From an uncultured Coriobacteriaceae bacterium (lineage in GTDB: Bacteria; Actinomycetota; Coriobacteriia; Coriobacteriales; Eggerthellaceae), in assembly GCA_900552585.1 (NCBI GenBank), contig USAB01000008.1, positions 1-33,109 on the forward strand: a DNA stretch of 33,109 nucleotides. Reading direction: 5' to 3'. Made by a program: the position numbers and the translations under genes. Below, piece after piece: positions 9,901 through 18,331 of this stretch; within the stretch, counting starts at the first letter, position 1, and the number at the start of each line of letters is the position of its first letter. A model generated the notes under the pieces. It was not told the origin of the DNA. It ran no database searches and was given only the letters and a program-made list of their open reading frames with translations.

Positions 9901-10487
9901 CGGTTCAGCTCTACCTGCGTCATGCCGCCGTCCGTGGTGATGCCCTGGTTCTGCATCTCGATGTAGAAGTCGCCCGGAGCAAAGCAGCTGGCGAATTTCT
10001 TCGCCCACTTCACGGCATCTTCGAACTGGCGGTTGTCCAGCAGGCGCGGGATGATGCCCGCCACGCACGCCGATGTGCCGATGAGGCCTTCACCGTATTT
10101 CTGCAGCATCTCGAACGTCGTGCGCGGCTTGTAGTAGAAGTTGTCCACATGCGATTCGGACACCAGATGCAGCAGGTTGTGATAGCCCACGTTGTTCTTC
10201 GCAAGCAGGATCATGTGGTACAGCGGCGGCTTGCCCTGGCGCTTCAGCTCGGAGTCCGTGGTGAAGTAGATCTCGCAACCGTAGATGGGCTCCACGTGCT
10301 TGCCCGTCTCCTTCTCCACCTTCTCCACGCAGTCCGCCAGCTCCGGCACGCCGCTCATGACGCCGTGGTCCGTGATGGCGACGGCGGGCATGTCGCAGTC
10401 CGCCGCCTTGCGCACCATCTCGTAGACGTGCGTGGCGCCGTCGAGCAGGGAGTATTCCGTGTGATTGTGCAGATGAACGAAAGCCAT
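6978..10487 (-). CDS. dnaE: DNA polymerase III subunit alpha
   Basis: A 1,169-residue replicative polymerase of the DnaE class. The N-terminal PHP domain starts at HLHNHTEYSLLDGA (residues 5-18) and continues with ITDHG and HYLN-type metal-site segments. The Pol III palm carries PDIDVDFDD at 415-423 with two of the catalytic Asp residues, and GVGPGRGSAAG at about 372-382. The C-terminal part has the helix-hairpin-helix GVRGVGEKVAEEI and an OB-fold around FAGMISGVGTRLTKKN. Length and domain order are those of DnaE1. The ATG at 10487 follows AGAGG. The last gene-proximal bases lead directly into truA, so the two form an operon. Confidence 0.97.
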   Translation of the reverse strand: MAFVHLHNHTEYSLLDGATHVYEMVRKAADCDMPAVAITDHGVMSGVPELADCVEKVEKETGKHVEPIYGCEIYFTTDSELKRQGKPPLYHMILLAKNNVGYHNLLHLVSESHVDNFYYKPRTTFEMLQKYGEGLIGTSACVAGIIPRLLDNRQFEDAVKWAKKFASCFAPGDFYIEMQNQGITTDGGMTQVELNRQLDKVAKAAGLKCIATNDFHYLNKEDARKQDIILCIGTNSQMDDPNRMRFANSEFYMKTEEEMREAMREFPEACDNTVEVANKCHVELERDSILPRFPLPEGETEESWFRHQCEVGLERRYGKDWRNVVIKDNMGKEISVAERYEYEAGIIIQQGFPAYFLIVQEYIQWARDNGIGVGPGRGSAAGAICTYAMGITDLDPIANGLMFERFLNPERVEMPDIDVDFDDQHRQDVIEHIKEFYGEDHVSGVITFGKLQAKNAVRDAARVLGFPYGVGDRICKMIGGELGITIDKALETNPDLKKAFEDEPDSRAVIEAARSIEGNIRGEGVHACATIICRDPMADHVPMKRDTKGGGIITQYDGHYTPDLGLLKMDFLGLRTLGVLSRACRNVEHTTGKHMVAEEIPTDDEKAFALMRGELPWNMDGLFQVEGQLYVSLFNQIPPHRFSDVVASIALNRPGPLESGMVEDYVKVVQGKKPVHYYDDRLRPILEETYGTMVYQEQIMQVSMVMSGFSAGKADKLRKAMGKKKLDIMRMLQEDWNTGAVENGYSLEIAKQIWADAEKFAKYAFNKSHSAAYAILVMRTAYMKAHYPNEYMAAVLSSYMGKNDKLIHYVSSCTRSGISVLPPDINSSNTEFTPTADGIRFGLVGVRGVGEKVAEEIIAEREANGPYTSLHDFVDRLDSKAYNRKVLESLIKAGAFDSAGYTRKQLMYFVDETPLLESAAKRQKDRMNGQVSFFDMFADEEGSGFCDEVPEPDGVEWDRKTLLAFEKEILGIYVSDHPLNPYQNALARIAKYSIGDLLEAEKDRSGTFAGMISGVGTRLTKKNKKMATFTLEDTTGQVEAICFDYDKNADALFEDAIVQVKGKFEHTDRGNQMICYEVKEIELSEADANRLPEKLELRIGAGDFSQTVSIQLGQLLKQFPGHDGVVLFVSQNDGRCFRAELPTTVDAHNSALLSRIAALFGRAVWKNAS

Positions 10488-10534
10488 GTACCGCTACCTC
10501 TGATTCGCTTCGAAGCTAAAGAATTTCATTGTGC

Positions 10535-10543
10535 ATTCTATCA
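10535..10543 (-). promoter_or_regulatory. Extended -10 promoter element for dnaE
   Basis: The minus strand reads TGATAGAAT, an extended -10 (TGn plus TAGAAT, 5 of 6 matches). The implied transcription start is near 10528, giving a leader of about 40 nt. No clear -35 is present, as is usual for extended -10 promoters. Confidence 0.4.
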
Positions 10544-10676
10544 GCCCGCTCCCTGCGCGCTCATGCGCAATCCGTCGGTTCCAGCAACTGAGCACACGGT
10601 GTTCGTGTCCTGCATGCCACGCCGGGAAGCGGCGAACGCAGAGCGCATTCCGGTTCCGGCAGCCGACACACGCAGC

Positions 10677-10701
10677 CCGCATGTGCAGTCGGCACATGCG
10701 G
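10677..10701. promoter_or_regulatory. Perfect 10-bp inverted repeat upstream of dnaE
   Basis: CCGCATGTGC at 10677-10686 and GCACATGCGG at 10692-10701 are exact reverse complements around AGTCG. It has no U-tract on either strand. It lies about 135 nt upstream of the proposed dnaE start of transcription, so it could be an operator or an RNA hairpin of the read-through ATP synthase transcript. Confidence 0.4.
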
Positions 10702-10747
10702 CCGCACACACGGCCCTACCGTTGCCGCTTCGCACACGCCAGCGCGC

Positions 10748-10780
10748 AAAAAACGGGCACCCCCTTGTGGGAGTGCCCGT
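10748..10780 (-). terminator. Intrinsic terminator of the ATP synthase operon
   Basis: Arms 10753-10764 and 10769-10780 form an 8-bp plus 3-bp stem with one mismatch and the loop TTGT. On the minus strand it is followed by a run of T (complement of 10748-10752). It begins 28 nt after the atpC stop codon. Confidence 0.85.
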
Positions 10781-10807
10781 TAACATACACCTGTGTGCCA
10801 TTCGAGC

Positions 10808-11227
10808 TTACAGGGAGGAAGCCTCATTCTTCGCATCGCGACGCAGGTAAACCCAGCGAAGCTTGCGCTCAAGAACCTTGCGCTTAATGCTGCCTTCCTC
10901 CTCGGCGTCGATACGCTGCTTCAATTCAGCTTCTTCGCCTTTCAGGCCTTCCAAATCGACATCGTCAACGGCGATGCCGCGGTCGACCAGGATGAAGACG
11001 CGATCGCCCGTGCAGTAGGCGTAACCGCCCTGCGTGACGAAACGCTTCACGCTATCGTCCTGCAAGTGAACACGCACAACACCGCTGTTCAACCTGGACA
11101 GCACGGGCACATGGCCCTCCATGAAGCCCATTTCGCCGGCACGGCCGGGAACGACCACCATGGAAACATCGTCGTCGAGGAAAACGCGATCATTCAGATG
11201 CACGATATCACAAGCGATATGAGACAT
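10808..11227 (-). CDS. atpC: F1Fo ATP synthase subunit epsilon
   Basis: A 139-residue central-stalk subunit that couples rotation to the catalytic head and can inhibit ATP hydrolysis. The N-terminal beta-sandwich contains VVVPGRAGEMGFMEGHVPVLSRL, the family hallmark region, and the C-terminal helical hairpin is charged (LKGEEAELKQRIDAEEEGS). The start at 11227 overlaps the atpD stop by one base (TAATG) with a GGGGAAGAG upstream, so longer in-frame forms are rejected. It is the last gene of the atp operon. Confidence 0.95.
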   Translation of the reverse strand: MSHIACDIVHLNDRVFLDDDVSMVVVPGRAGEMGFMEGHVPVLSRLNSGVVRVHLQDDSVKRFVTQGGYAYCTGDRVFILVDRGIAVDDVDLEGLKGEEAELKQRIDAEEEGSIKRKVLERKLRWVYLRRDAKNEASSL

Positions 11228-12693
11228 TACTCTTCCCCTTCTGCCTGCTTCAGCTTCTCGTAGCGCTCGTAGACGGAGTCGATGGAGCCGGTCATACGGA
11301 AGCACTGCTCGGGGATCTCGTCGACCTTGCCGTCGAGAATCAGAGCGAAGGAACGAACCGTATCCTCCATCTTCACGTAGGAACCGTCCAGACCCGTGAA
11401 CTGCTTGGCCACGTGGAAGTTCTGGCCCAGGAACTGCTCGGCCTTACGGGCGCGCTGAACGATGAGCTTCTGCTCCTCGGTCAGTTCGTCCATACCCAGA
11501 ATGGCGATGATGTCCTGCAGGTCCTTATAGTTCTGCAGCAGCTGCTGGATGCCGGTAGCAACGCGGTAGTGCTCCTCGCCGACAATGGACGGATCCAGTG
11601 CGCGGGAGGAGGACTCCAGCGGGTCGACAGCGGGGTAAATGCCCTTGTCGGAGATGGCACGGGAAAGAACCGTACGAGCATCCAAGTGCGTGAACGTCGT
11701 TGCCGGGGCGGGGTCGGTCAAGTCGTCGGCGGGCACGTAAACGGCCTGCACGGACGTGATGGAACCCTTCTCGGTGGACGTAATGCGCTCCTGGAGGTCG
11801 CCCATCTCGGTTGCCAGCGTGGGCTGGTAGCCTACTGCGGAAGGCATGCGGCCCAGCAGAGCGGAAACCTCGGAACCGGCCTGGGAGAAACGGAAGATGT
11901 TGTCGATGAACAACAGCACGTCCTGGCCCTGGTCACGGAAGTACTCGGCCTCCGTCAGGCCAGCAAGGCCGACGCGCAGACGAGCTCCCGGGGGCTCGTT
12001 CATCTGACCGTAAACCAAGCAGGTCTTGTTGATAACTCCGGAGTCCGTCATCTCCAGGAACAGGTCGGTGCCCTCACGAGTACGCTCGCCGACGCCGGTG
12101 AACACGGACGTGCCGCCATGCTCCTGCGCCAGGTTGTTGATGAGCTCCTGAATAATAACGGTCTTGCCAACGCCAGCGCCGCCGAACAGACCCGTCTTGC
12201 CGCCCTTGATGAACGGCTGAATCAGGTCGACAGCCTTGATGCCGGTCTCGAAGATCTCGGTGGTGGTGCTCAGGGTATCGTATGCCGGAGCCGGATGGTG
12301 GATGGGCATGTATTCCTCCACCTCGGGCATGGGCTTGCCGTCAACGGGCTGACCAAGCACGTTCCAAATGCGGCCCAGAGTCTGAGGACCGACGGGCATG
12401 CACATGGGAGCGCCGGTATCGGCGACATCCATGCCACGGACCAGGCCATCCGTGGAGTCCATAGCAACCGTACGGACGATATCGCCAGCAAGGTGCGACT
12501 GGACCTCCAGCACGTTGTGCACGTGACCGATGGCGGTCTCGCCGTCAACGATCAGGGCATTGTAGATGCCGGGCATATCAGCAGGTGCAAATTCCACATC
12601 CACGATAGCGCCGACGATACGAACAATGCGCCCGACCCCGCCCGGGTTCTTCACCCAGGGCATATCTTTCAAAATGTCTTTAGCTTCTGCCAT
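11227..12693 (-). CDS. atpD: F1Fo ATP synthase subunit beta (catalytic)
   Basis: A 488-residue catalytic subunit of the F1 head. The Walker A motif GGAGVGKT is at 171-178, GERTREG follows, and LLFIDNIFRF is the Walker B. About 20 extra residues precede the usual N-terminus (MAEAKDILKDMPW...). The ATG at 12693 directly abuts the atpG stop and has GGAGGATTAA in front, supporting the long form. It forms the hexamer with AtpA. Confidence 0.97.
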   Translation of the reverse strand: MAEAKDILKDMPWVKNPGGVGRIVRIVGAIVDVEFAPADMPGIYNALIVDGETAIGHVHNVLEVQSHLAGDIVRTVAMDSTDGLVRGMDVADTGAPMCMPVGPQTLGRIWNVLGQPVDGKPMPEVEEYMPIHHPAPAYDTLSTTTEIFETGIKAVDLIQPFIKGGKTGLFGGAGVGKTVIIQELINNLAQEHGGTSVFTGVGERTREGTDLFLEMTDSGVINKTCLVYGQMNEPPGARLRVGLAGLTEAEYFRDQGQDVLLFIDNIFRFSQAGSEVSALLGRMPSAVGYQPTLATEMGDLQERITSTEKGSITSVQAVYVPADDLTDPAPATTFTHLDARTVLSRAISDKGIYPAVDPLESSSRALDPSIVGEEHYRVATGIQQLLQNYKDLQDIIAILGMDELTEEQKLIVQRARKAEQFLGQNFHVAKQFTGLDGSYVKMEDTVRSFALILDGKVDEIPEQCFRMTGSIDSVYERYEKLKQAEGEE

Positions 12694-13701
12694 TTAATCC
12701 TCCAATGCCGCCGCGCCACCGACGATCTCGTTAAGCTCGGTAGTAATCGTGCCCTGGCGCACGCGGTTATAAAGTCGGGACAGGTTGGTTTCGATTTCAT
12801 TGGCGTTATCGGTAGCAGCCTTCATAGCGTTACGACGTGCACCCTGCTCGCCAGCAGCCGAGTCAATCAGCGTGGCATAGAACATGGTCCGCATGTAAGC
12901 GGGAAGCAGCGTCCACAGTACCGAGTCGGTATCCGGCTCGAAGATAATCTCCGGCTTGATCTCCTTCTCGACTTCGCTTTCGCCTTCTCCCTCGTCGCTA
13001 TCTTGCATGCTTCCGGTGGCCAACGTCTCCTGAATACTGTGGAGGTCGACCATGGATACGAATGCGGACATGGGAGCCAGCCAATTCGGAACAGCCTTGG
13101 AAGCATCGACGAACACGACACGCTTGACGGGGAGCAGGTATTCGGCGCGAAGCACCTGGTCGCCTGCATTCCTTGCGTGGTTATACACAAGGATGACCTC
13201 ATCGTACGTACCGTCCGCATAACGCTCCATGGCATAGTTGCCCAGCTGGATGGCCTCGCCCATGGTGGGATCGGCCGACAAATCCGTAAACGTCATGATC
13301 GGTTCGATATTGCGGTACTTGAAGTAGCTGATAGCCTTCTTACCGCAGGCGATGACATCGGAGGTCGCCCCCTGGGCGGCCTTCTGCTTGATGACTCGCT
13401 CAGCAGCTCGCAACACGTTGCCGTTGAAACCGCCGGCCAGACCGCGGTCCGACACAACGGCCACGACGAGGACATGCTTGACCTCGTCGTGGACCTTCAG
13501 CAGCGGGTTCTCGCTGGAACCCAAACGGTCGATAACCTCCGTCACGGTCTCGGCCATACCCGCAGTATACGGGATGGTCTTTTCAACACGCTGACGGGCC
13601 TTGCGAATCTTGGCAGCCGAAATCATCTCCATGGTACGCGTAATCTGCTTCGTCGACTGGACGGAGTTGATACGCCTATTGATGTCATGAAGAGTGGCCA
13701 T
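12694..13701 (-). CDS. atpG: F1Fo ATP synthase subunit gamma
   Basis: The 335-residue rotor shaft of F1. The N-terminal helix (DINRRINSVQSTKQITRTME) and C-terminal helix (NEIETNLSRLYNRVRQGTIT) match the coiled coil that enters the alpha3beta3 ring. The protein is longer than the common 285-300 residues because of an insertion at about 201-252, whose centre (233-248, DEGEGESEVEKE) is strongly acidic. Its stop abuts the atpD start; atpA ends 12 nt upstream. Confidence 0.95.
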   Translation of the reverse strand: MATLHDINRRINSVQSTKQITRTMEMISAAKIRKARQRVEKTIPYTAGMAETVTEVIDRLGSSENPLLKVHDEVKHVLVVAVVSDRGLAGGFNGNVLRAAERVIKQKAAQGATSDVIACGKKAISYFKYRNIEPIMTFTDLSADPTMGEAIQLGNYAMERYADGTYDEVILVYNHARNAGDQVLRAEYLLPVKRVVFVDASKAVPNWLAPMSAFVSMVDLHSIQETLATGSMQDSDEGEGESEVEKEIKPEIIFEPDTDSVLWTLLPAYMRTMFYATLIDSAAGEQGARRNAMKAATDNANEIETNLSRLYNRVRQGTITTELNEIVGGAAALED

Positions 13702-13713
13702 TATCTACTTCCT

Positions 13714-15277
<1,564 letters not shown>

Positions 15278-15291
<14 letters not shown>

Positions 15292-15868
15292 TCACCTCCG
15301 TATTCGTGGTAGTAGACTTCAGCGTCAGGCGAGCCCTGTCGAGCTGCGCGCGAACGCTTGCATCGATTCGCTTTCCTTGGGCGCTCATCACAATACCGCC
15401 GAGCATGTCCTTGTTGACGCGCTCGTTGATGATTGCATCCTTGCCGAGTTCATCCTTAACCTTCTGACGAATGACATCGCGCAGATGGTCGTCGAGCTCG
15501 ACGGCGGTGGTGACGTCCACGGCAACGAGATCGTAATTATCGAACAGGCGCTGATCGAACGCGTGGAACACGCGTGGAAGCAGCTGCATATCGCGTTTGG
15601 CGGCCATATAGCCGACCACTTCGAGCACAATAGGGTCGAAGCCCTCGAACACGCCATGGATCAACTGGGATTCCTGCTCCTCCGTATAGGAGTCATCTCC
15701 GATAGCCTGGATGAATTCCGGCTTCGAACGCATGTAGCGGATGATCCACCGGAGCTCCCTGCGTGCCTCGATAAGAGCCTCGCGACCGCCCTCTTTTACG
15801 ATATTGTCAACGAGGGTCTCGGAATAAGCGGCAATCTTCCCATTGGTTATCAGGCGGTTAGTTCGCAT
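15278..15868 (-). CDS. atpH: F1Fo ATP synthase subunit delta
   Basis: A 196-residue peripheral-stalk protein that ties subunit b to the alpha3beta3 head. The C-terminal region with VTTAVELDDHLRDVIRQKV followed by VNKDMLGGIVMSAQGKRID is the OSCP/delta signature. It overlaps atpF by 11 nt and atpA by 14 nt, as expected for translationally coupled atp genes. GGGAG lies 5 nt before its ATG. Confidence 0.95.
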
Positions 15869-16469
15869 TTAAACTCCCTGCCTCTTTGATATAGCGCTCG
15901 ATGATGGCACGATGCTCGTCGTCGCTCAGGTCGTTGCCGATGACGCGACCGGCCACCGAAATGGTCATATCCGCGACGGACCCCTGAAGCTCCTCGATAG
16001 CTGCCTTCTTCTCGATTTCGATGGCAGTGCGAGCCTTGCTGATCATCTCGTCGGCTTCGGCCTGGGCCGCTGCCTTGATATCAGCCTCGATGGCGGCGCC
16101 GGACTTCTTGGCATCGCTGACGATCTGGGCAGCCAGGGCACGGGCCTCGGCCAACTGGTCGTCATGCTCAGCCAGGATGCGCTCGCTTTCCTGACGTGCT
16201 TCCTCAGCCTTCTTGAGGGCTTCCTTGATGGTGTCCTCACGGCGATTGAGCATATTCTCGAAGACGGGCCAACCGAACTTGGCAAGCACGAACCAAAGAA
16301 CCAGGAAGGCGATGAGCATCGGGATGAACTCATCCATCTGAGGAAGAATGGCACTGATGCCGCTTCCCTCATCAGCGAACGCCAAAACCGGGAATGCAGC
16401 TGCCGACGAAGCTACCACAGCCATGCTGCCGGTAAGCATCTTCGCGACGTTGCTAATCTTCGCTTTCAA
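15858..16469 (-). CDS. atpF: F1Fo ATP synthase subunit b, TTG start, signal-peptide-like N-terminus
   Basis: A 203-residue peripheral-stalk subunit. I place the start at a TTG (16469-16467) because a perfect AAGGAGG (16478-16484) sits 8 nt upstream. An upstream in-frame ATG at 16508 has no ribosome binding site and its codons would include that Shine-Dalgarno. The N-terminus has a basic stretch (KAKISNVAK), a hydrophobic core (about 11-31) and an AFA-DEG junction near residue 32, resembling a cleavable signal peptide. A true membrane anchor follows at about 48-66 (FIPMLIAFLVLWFVLAKFGW), then the long Ala/Glu/Lys coiled coil and the delta-contact end. The signal-like N-terminus would place the N-terminal tail outside. 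Confidence 0.9.
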   Translation of the reverse strand: MKAKISNVAKMLTGSMAVVASSAAAFPVLAFADEGSGISAILPQMDEFIPMLIAFLVLWFVLAKFGWPVFENMLNRREDTIKEALKKAEEARQESERILAEHDDQLAEARALAAQIVSDAKKSGAAIEADIKAAAQAEADEMISKARTAIEIEKKAAIEELQGSVADMTISVAGRVIGNDLSDDEHRAIIERYIKEAGSLNAN

Positions 16470-16477
16470 CTCGTTAG

Positions 16478-16484
16478 CCTCCTT
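16478..16484 (-). promoter_or_regulatory. Ribosome binding site that decides the atpF TTG start
   Basis: AAGGAGG on the minus strand, 8 nt before TTG at 16469. No other candidate start in atpF has comparable spacing, so it is the main evidence for the non-ATG start. Confidence 0.75.
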
Positions 16485-16526
16485 TTCTTGTCTTCTTCGA
16501 TCTTTCATCTGCAATTCGCTATTGCG

Positions 16527-16748
16527 TTAGCCGATGAAGAAGAGGACAAGGCCGAGCAGTGCCAAGGCCTCGGACATTGCAGCGCCGATGAAGAAGTAGC
16601 CCATCAGCTGGCCCTTCATCTCAGGCTGGCGCGCAGCAGCAACGCACAGGCCGTAGGTGGCAACGCCGATGCCGATGCCAGGGCCGATGGCGGCGAGACC
16701 GTAGCCGACGACCTTCATGGCTGCGACCGAAAGAACGATTTCTCCCAC
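16527..16748 (-). CDS. atpE: F1Fo ATP synthase subunit c
   Basis: A 73-residue hairpin of two transmembrane helices that forms the rotor ring. The first helix has GPGIGIGVATYG, the polar loop is ARQPE (39-43), and the second helix carries the ion-binding Glu60 in GAAMSEALALLG. The residue after Glu is Ala and the first helix lacks the Gln of sodium-type rings, so proton coupling is predicted. Translation starts at GTG (16748-16746) with AAAGGAGG 5 nt before it. A GC hairpin (16769-16785) lies just upstream. Confidence 0.96.
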   Translation of the reverse strand: MGEIVLSVAAMKVVGYGLAAIGPGIGIGVATYGLCVAAARQPEMKGQLMGYFFIGAAMSEALALLGLVLFFIG

Positions 16749-16768
16749 AATAACCTCCTTTGTTGAAC

Positions 16769-16785
16769 CCGGAGCCCGTCTCCGG
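16769..16785 (-). promoter_or_regulatory. Small hairpin upstream of the atpE ribosome binding site
   Basis: CCGGAG and CTCCGG form a perfect 6-bp stem with a 5-nt loop, ending 9 nt before the atpE Shine-Dalgarno. It could shape translation initiation of this highly needed subunit or mark an RNA processing point; that is inference. Confidence 0.4.
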
Positions 16786-16845
16786 CATTCACCTGTTAAT
16801 TACCCCAGCTGGATGTGGACCCCAACTGAAAGTACCGAAATTGAG

Positions 16846-16862
16846 GCGGGACTCGAACCCGC
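16846..16862 (-). other. tRNA T-arm-like sequence in the atpB-atpE spacer
   Basis: The minus strand reads GCGGG-TTCGAGT-CCCGC, a 5-bp stem with a 7-nt loop matching the TTCGANN T-loop of tRNAs. I could not fold a full tRNA: no matching 5' acceptor strand is found upstream (that DNA is atpB coding sequence) and no CCA follows. It may be a tRNA 3'-end remnant, an attachment-site scar, or a chance hairpin. Confidence 0.4.
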
Positions 16863-16875
16863 GCACTCCCTGCGA

Positions 16876-17676
16876 TCAGTGAGGATGAACAGCCAGACCG
16901 ATGTAGGAAGCGGACAGAATGGTGAACACGTACGCCTGCAAGAATGCAACCAGCGTTTCCAGAGCGTACATAGCGATGAGCAGGATGAACCAAACAACGC
17001 CGATGGCACCGGTGATGAAGTCCGCCGTGAAGAAGCAGTACTGCATAAACACCGTGGTGGCGATGGAGAACACGCCCAGAATCATATGACCGGAGAGCAT
17101 GTTGCCGTAGAGTCGAACGGCCAGCGTCAACAGACGGATGACCATGGAGAAGAACTCCAGCACCCAGATGACCGGTTTCATAGGACCGGGCACCGCCTTC
17201 GGAGCCAAGCTGGCAAGGTAACGGCCAAGACCCAATTCCTTGATGCCGTAGAAGTTGAAGTAAACAAACGAGATGAGGGACAGCGCCCACGTGATGGAAA
17301 TCGTACCGGTGGATGCCTTGAAACCGGGAACCAGGCCCAGGACATTCGCCGTAACGATGAAGAAGAAGAGGGTAGCCAGGAACGGCACGTGCTTCTCGAA
17401 ACCGGCACCGATGACGTCCTCGCCGATGCTGCCCTTAACAAAGGTGTAGCCGAACTCGATGGTGTTGAAGAACTTGTTCTCGGGAACCAGCTGCAGGTGC
17501 TTAGCCGTGTACAGAATAAGGAAGAGCACCACTGCCAGGCCGATGAACATCCACAGCGTGTACTGGGATATGGTCCATCCTCCGATAGAGAATACCTCCG
17601 TGGATACGAAAGTATTGTAAATACCTTGTGCACCGGAGACGAAGTCGTTCAGCGCTTGACCTAGTGACTGACCCAT
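16876..17676 (-). CDS. atpB: F1Fo ATP synthase subunit a
   Basis: A 266-residue integral membrane stator that forms the two ion half-channels against the c ring. The essential arginine is Arg188 in LAVRLYGNMLSGH. The protein has five to six hydrophobic segments, including LWMFIGLAVVLFLILY, VPFLATLFFFIVTANVLGLV and the C-terminal ALETLVAFLQAYVFTILSA. The start ATG at 17676 follows a G-rich Shine-Dalgarno (GGGTAGGGG). It is the second gene of the operon, 33 nt after the AtpI-like gene. A 127-nt spacer separates it from atpE. Confidence 0.96.
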   Translation of the reverse strand: MGQSLGQALNDFVSGAQGIYNTFVSTEVFSIGGWTISQYTLWMFIGLAVVLFLILYTAKHLQLVPENKFFNTIEFGYTFVKGSIGEDVIGAGFEKHVPFLATLFFFIVTANVLGLVPGFKASTGTISITWALSLISFVYFNFYGIKELGLGRYLASLAPKAVPGPMKPVIWVLEFFSMVIRLLTLAVRLYGNMLSGHMILGVFSIATTVFMQYCFFTADFITGAIGVVWFILLIAMYALETLVAFLQAYVFTILSASYIGLAVHPH

Positions 17677-17709
17677 TGAGATAGCCCCTACCCTTTCGTT
17701 CTCAAATCG

Positions 17710-18006
17710 TTACTTGCGCTTCGCAAGAACATTCTTGTACACCACGTAAGCAGCGGTGACCACAATCAGCGTAATCAATTCGGCGATACCGAACGGCAAC
17801 AGAATATCGTGTGCCAATTGCGAGCATAGCAGAAGTTCAACCACAACGACCACCAAAGAGACGAGCGAACCGAGCAAACCGCATGCGGCGGCAGACATCA
17901 CAGACGTCGATGTAGATCGACGGGAAATGCGGATAGCGATGAAAATGGGGATGAACCCTATAGCACCCGCAAGGATTCCAAGGATGATCGCCACTGAATT
18001 GCTCAC
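17710..18006 (-). CDS. Small membrane protein at the head of the atp operon, AtpI-like
   Basis: A 98-residue protein with three hydrophobic segments (about 5-25, 38-62 and 67-90) and a basic C-terminus (KNVLAKRK). Its position immediately before atpB is that of AtpI, a small protein thought to help c-ring or Fo assembly. Sequence motifs alone are too weak to prove this. The start is a GTG at 18006 with only a poor Shine-Dalgarno (GGGACAG, about 12 nt away); another GTG lies four codons downstream. Confidence 0.7.
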   Translation of the reverse strand: MSNSVAIILGILAGAIGFIPIFIAIRISRRSTSTSVMSAAACGLLGSLVSLVVVVVELLLCSQLAHDILLPFGIAELITLIVVTAAYVVYKNVLAKRK

Positions 18007-18095
18007 TTTAAATAATCTGTCCCATTTCTTGTTGGTATTCGCGGTCCAAACAGCGATTTACTATAGCAGCCTGACCAATTTATTTGCCCAAAAAT

Positions 18096-18119
18096 GAAAA
18101 ATAAGGCGAAAAATAAGGC
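18096..18119. repeat. 12-nt perfect tandem duplication in the atp leader
   Basis: The unit GAAAAATAAGGC occurs at 18096-18107 and again at 18108-18119, about 90 nt upstream of the AtpI-like start. Its A/T runs could act as a promoter-proximal element. Confidence 0.8.
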
Positions 18120-18142
18120 GAGTGGAAGCGTATTCGTTCATT

Positions 18143-18175
18143 TTATGCATGATTACTGGCGCGATCCATGCATAA
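18143..18175. promoter_or_regulatory. 9-bp inverted repeat, possible operator
   Basis: TTATGCATG (18143-18151) and CATGCATAA (18167-18175) are exact reverse complements separated by 15 nt. The centre-to-centre distance of 24 nt would fit a dimeric or tetrameric regulator upstream of the atp operon. Confidence 0.4.
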
Positions 18176-18271
18176 ACTACGACGAATCGGGCGCTCACCT
18201 GCCAAGAGGGGAATATTCCCAAAACATGTTTCGTTTCGGTTGCCGGCAGTACCCTCCCCCGCAGACAGCAA

Positions 18272-18309
18272 GCCGGGAAAGCCGAGCTCGCTTGCAGGCT
18301 ATCCCCGGC
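18272..18309 (-). terminator. Possible terminator after the dCMP deaminase gene
   Basis: GCCGGG/CCCGGC (18272-18277 and 18304-18309) plus an inner AGCC/GGCT stem form an interrupted hairpin 23 nt past the stop. The following minus-strand bases TTGCTGT are only weakly U-rich. Confidence 0.35.
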
Positions 18310-18331
18310 ACACTGACCGCCCGCAAGTGCA

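Larger units (their letters stand above)
10488..10752. other. Gene-free region upstream of dnaE
   Basis: Between dnaE and the ATP synthase terminator I see only regulatory-type sequence: an extended -10 at 10535-10543 and a perfect 10-bp inverted repeat at 10677-10701. Reading frames here are arginine/cysteine-rich with no ribosome binding site and are not called. Confidence 0.55.
18007..18331. other. Leader/intergenic region upstream of the atp operon
   Basis: These 325 bases are more AT-rich than their surroundings and contain no gene I can support. They hold a perfect 12-nt tandem duplication (18096-18119), a 9-bp inverted repeat with a 15-nt spacer (18143-18175), and an imperfect hairpin (18272-18309) that may end the dCMP deaminase transcript. 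The atp promoter must lie here, but no -35/-10 pair stands out. Confidence 0.55.

Noticed and set aside
16800..16885. A complete tRNA gene on the minus strand around the T-arm-like element
   Set aside because: No matching acceptor 5' strand, D-arm or anticodon arm can be formed; the upstream DNA is atpB coding sequence. Only the T-arm resembles a tRNA.
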